Assembly (NCBI GenBank): GCA_934693215.1
Contig: CAKUVB010000006.1
Location: forward strand, 1 to 22,678
DNA from: an uncultured Candidatus Melainabacteria bacterium
Lineage (GTDB): Bacteria; Cyanobacteriota; Vampirovibrionia; Gastranaerophilales; Gastranaerophilaceae
DNA: 22,678 nucleotides
Reading direction: 5' to 3'
Shown: positions 22,433-22,678 of the stretch, in pieces
How positions within the stretch are numbered: the stretch's first letter is position 1
Layout: every line of letters begins with the position of its first letter
Program-made: the position numbers and the translations under genes
The notes under the pieces: model-generated
Database searches by the model: none
Seen by the model: the letters and a program-made list of their open reading frames with translations, nothing else
What the model was told of the DNA's origin: nothing

Positions 22433-22678
22433 ATGAAATTTCTTGCAGAAAAAGAAAATATGTATAATGGAGTAAAAATAGTAGAACGTGCAACTGTAAT
22501 AAAAGGTTTACAGCCTGTATTAGCTAATATTTGTATAAAGGCAGTTGCTCCTAATAAACTTATTCTTTCTGCTACAGATTTTGATTTGTCTATAATAACA
22601 GAAATTGATGCTCAAGTAGAAGAAGAAGGTATTATAACTTTACCGGCTAAAAAGTTAATGGATATAATTTCTCGAGTT
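22433..22678 (+). CDS. dnaN: DNA polymerase III beta subunit (sliding clamp), 5' part
   Basis: 82 codons visible; the gene runs off the right edge (full length is usually about 370-380 aa). Begins MKFLAEKENMYNGVKIVERA and contains LANICIKAVAPNKLILSATDFDLSII, the first-domain pattern (L.NI.I.A....L.L.ATD.....I) of the clamp, and GIITLPAKKLMDIIS. The clamp encircles DNA and tethers polymerase III. AGGGGAA (22421-22427) is the ribosome site, and TATAAT (22394-22399) is a likely -10 with a weak -35. Lying beside the putative oriC, it is transcribed away from it. Confidence 0.95.
   Translation, partial: MKFLAEKENMYNGVKIVERATVIKGLQPVLANICIKAVAPNKLILSATDFDLSIITEIDAQVEEEGIITLPAKKLMDIISRV

Overview
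The window is AT-rich bacterial chromosome (roughly 30% GC by eye) in which most genes carry clear Shine-Dalgarno sites. The origin-like region sits directly upstream of dnaN and uses TTTTCTACA boxes, one base from the TTTTCCACA box that I recall for cyanobacteria. Together with the primary-type sigma factor, the very low GC and the polysaccharide genes, this suggests a non-photosynthetic relative of Cyanobacteria (Melainabacteria/Vampirovibrionia, perhaps Gastranaerophilales). That assignment is an inference, not a proof.

Left part (1-4400): a possible gene running off the left edge, a GtrA-type membrane protein (-), and divergently rfbA/rmlA (+). A compact translation/transcription operon follows: rpmG, tRNA-Trp(CCA), secE, nusG, rplK, rplA. 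It has two covarying L1-type hairpins, one before rplK and one before rplA, and ends in two intrinsic terminators. Genes usually found next (rplJ, rplL, rpoB) are absent.

Middle (4400-11900): a group 1/2 sigma-70 factor (-), then a giant proline-rich repeat protein of about 1360 aa (+), an unknown 84-aa gene and comM/yifB. The giant gene holds 12 in-frame copies of a short palindromic motif that also lies in intergenic DNA of this window, a 655-bp perfect direct duplication, and thirteen tandem 48-bp repeats. The 84-aa gene and comM share the same promoter geometry (TTGACG-18-TATAAT), which places the predicted transcription start on or next to the ATG, so both are probably leaderless.

Right part (11877-20276): a surface-polysaccharide locus. 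A family-2 glycosyltransferase (-) faces a tight, mostly overlapping + operon: SDR epimerase, HpcH/HpaI-type aldolase, HAD phosphatase, acetolactate-synthase-like ThDP enzyme, RmlC-like 3,5-epimerase, an internally duplicated glycosyltransferase-like protein, and a second SDR epimerase. This set suggests synthesis and transfer of an unusual, perhaps branched-chain, deoxysugar.

Right end (20309-22678): an unknown 341-aa membrane-associated protein (-) and clpP (-), then a 425-bp non-coding stretch that looks like oriC (seven exact TTTTCTACA boxes, two variants, and an AT-rich unwinding region), and the start of dnaN (+), cut by the window edge.
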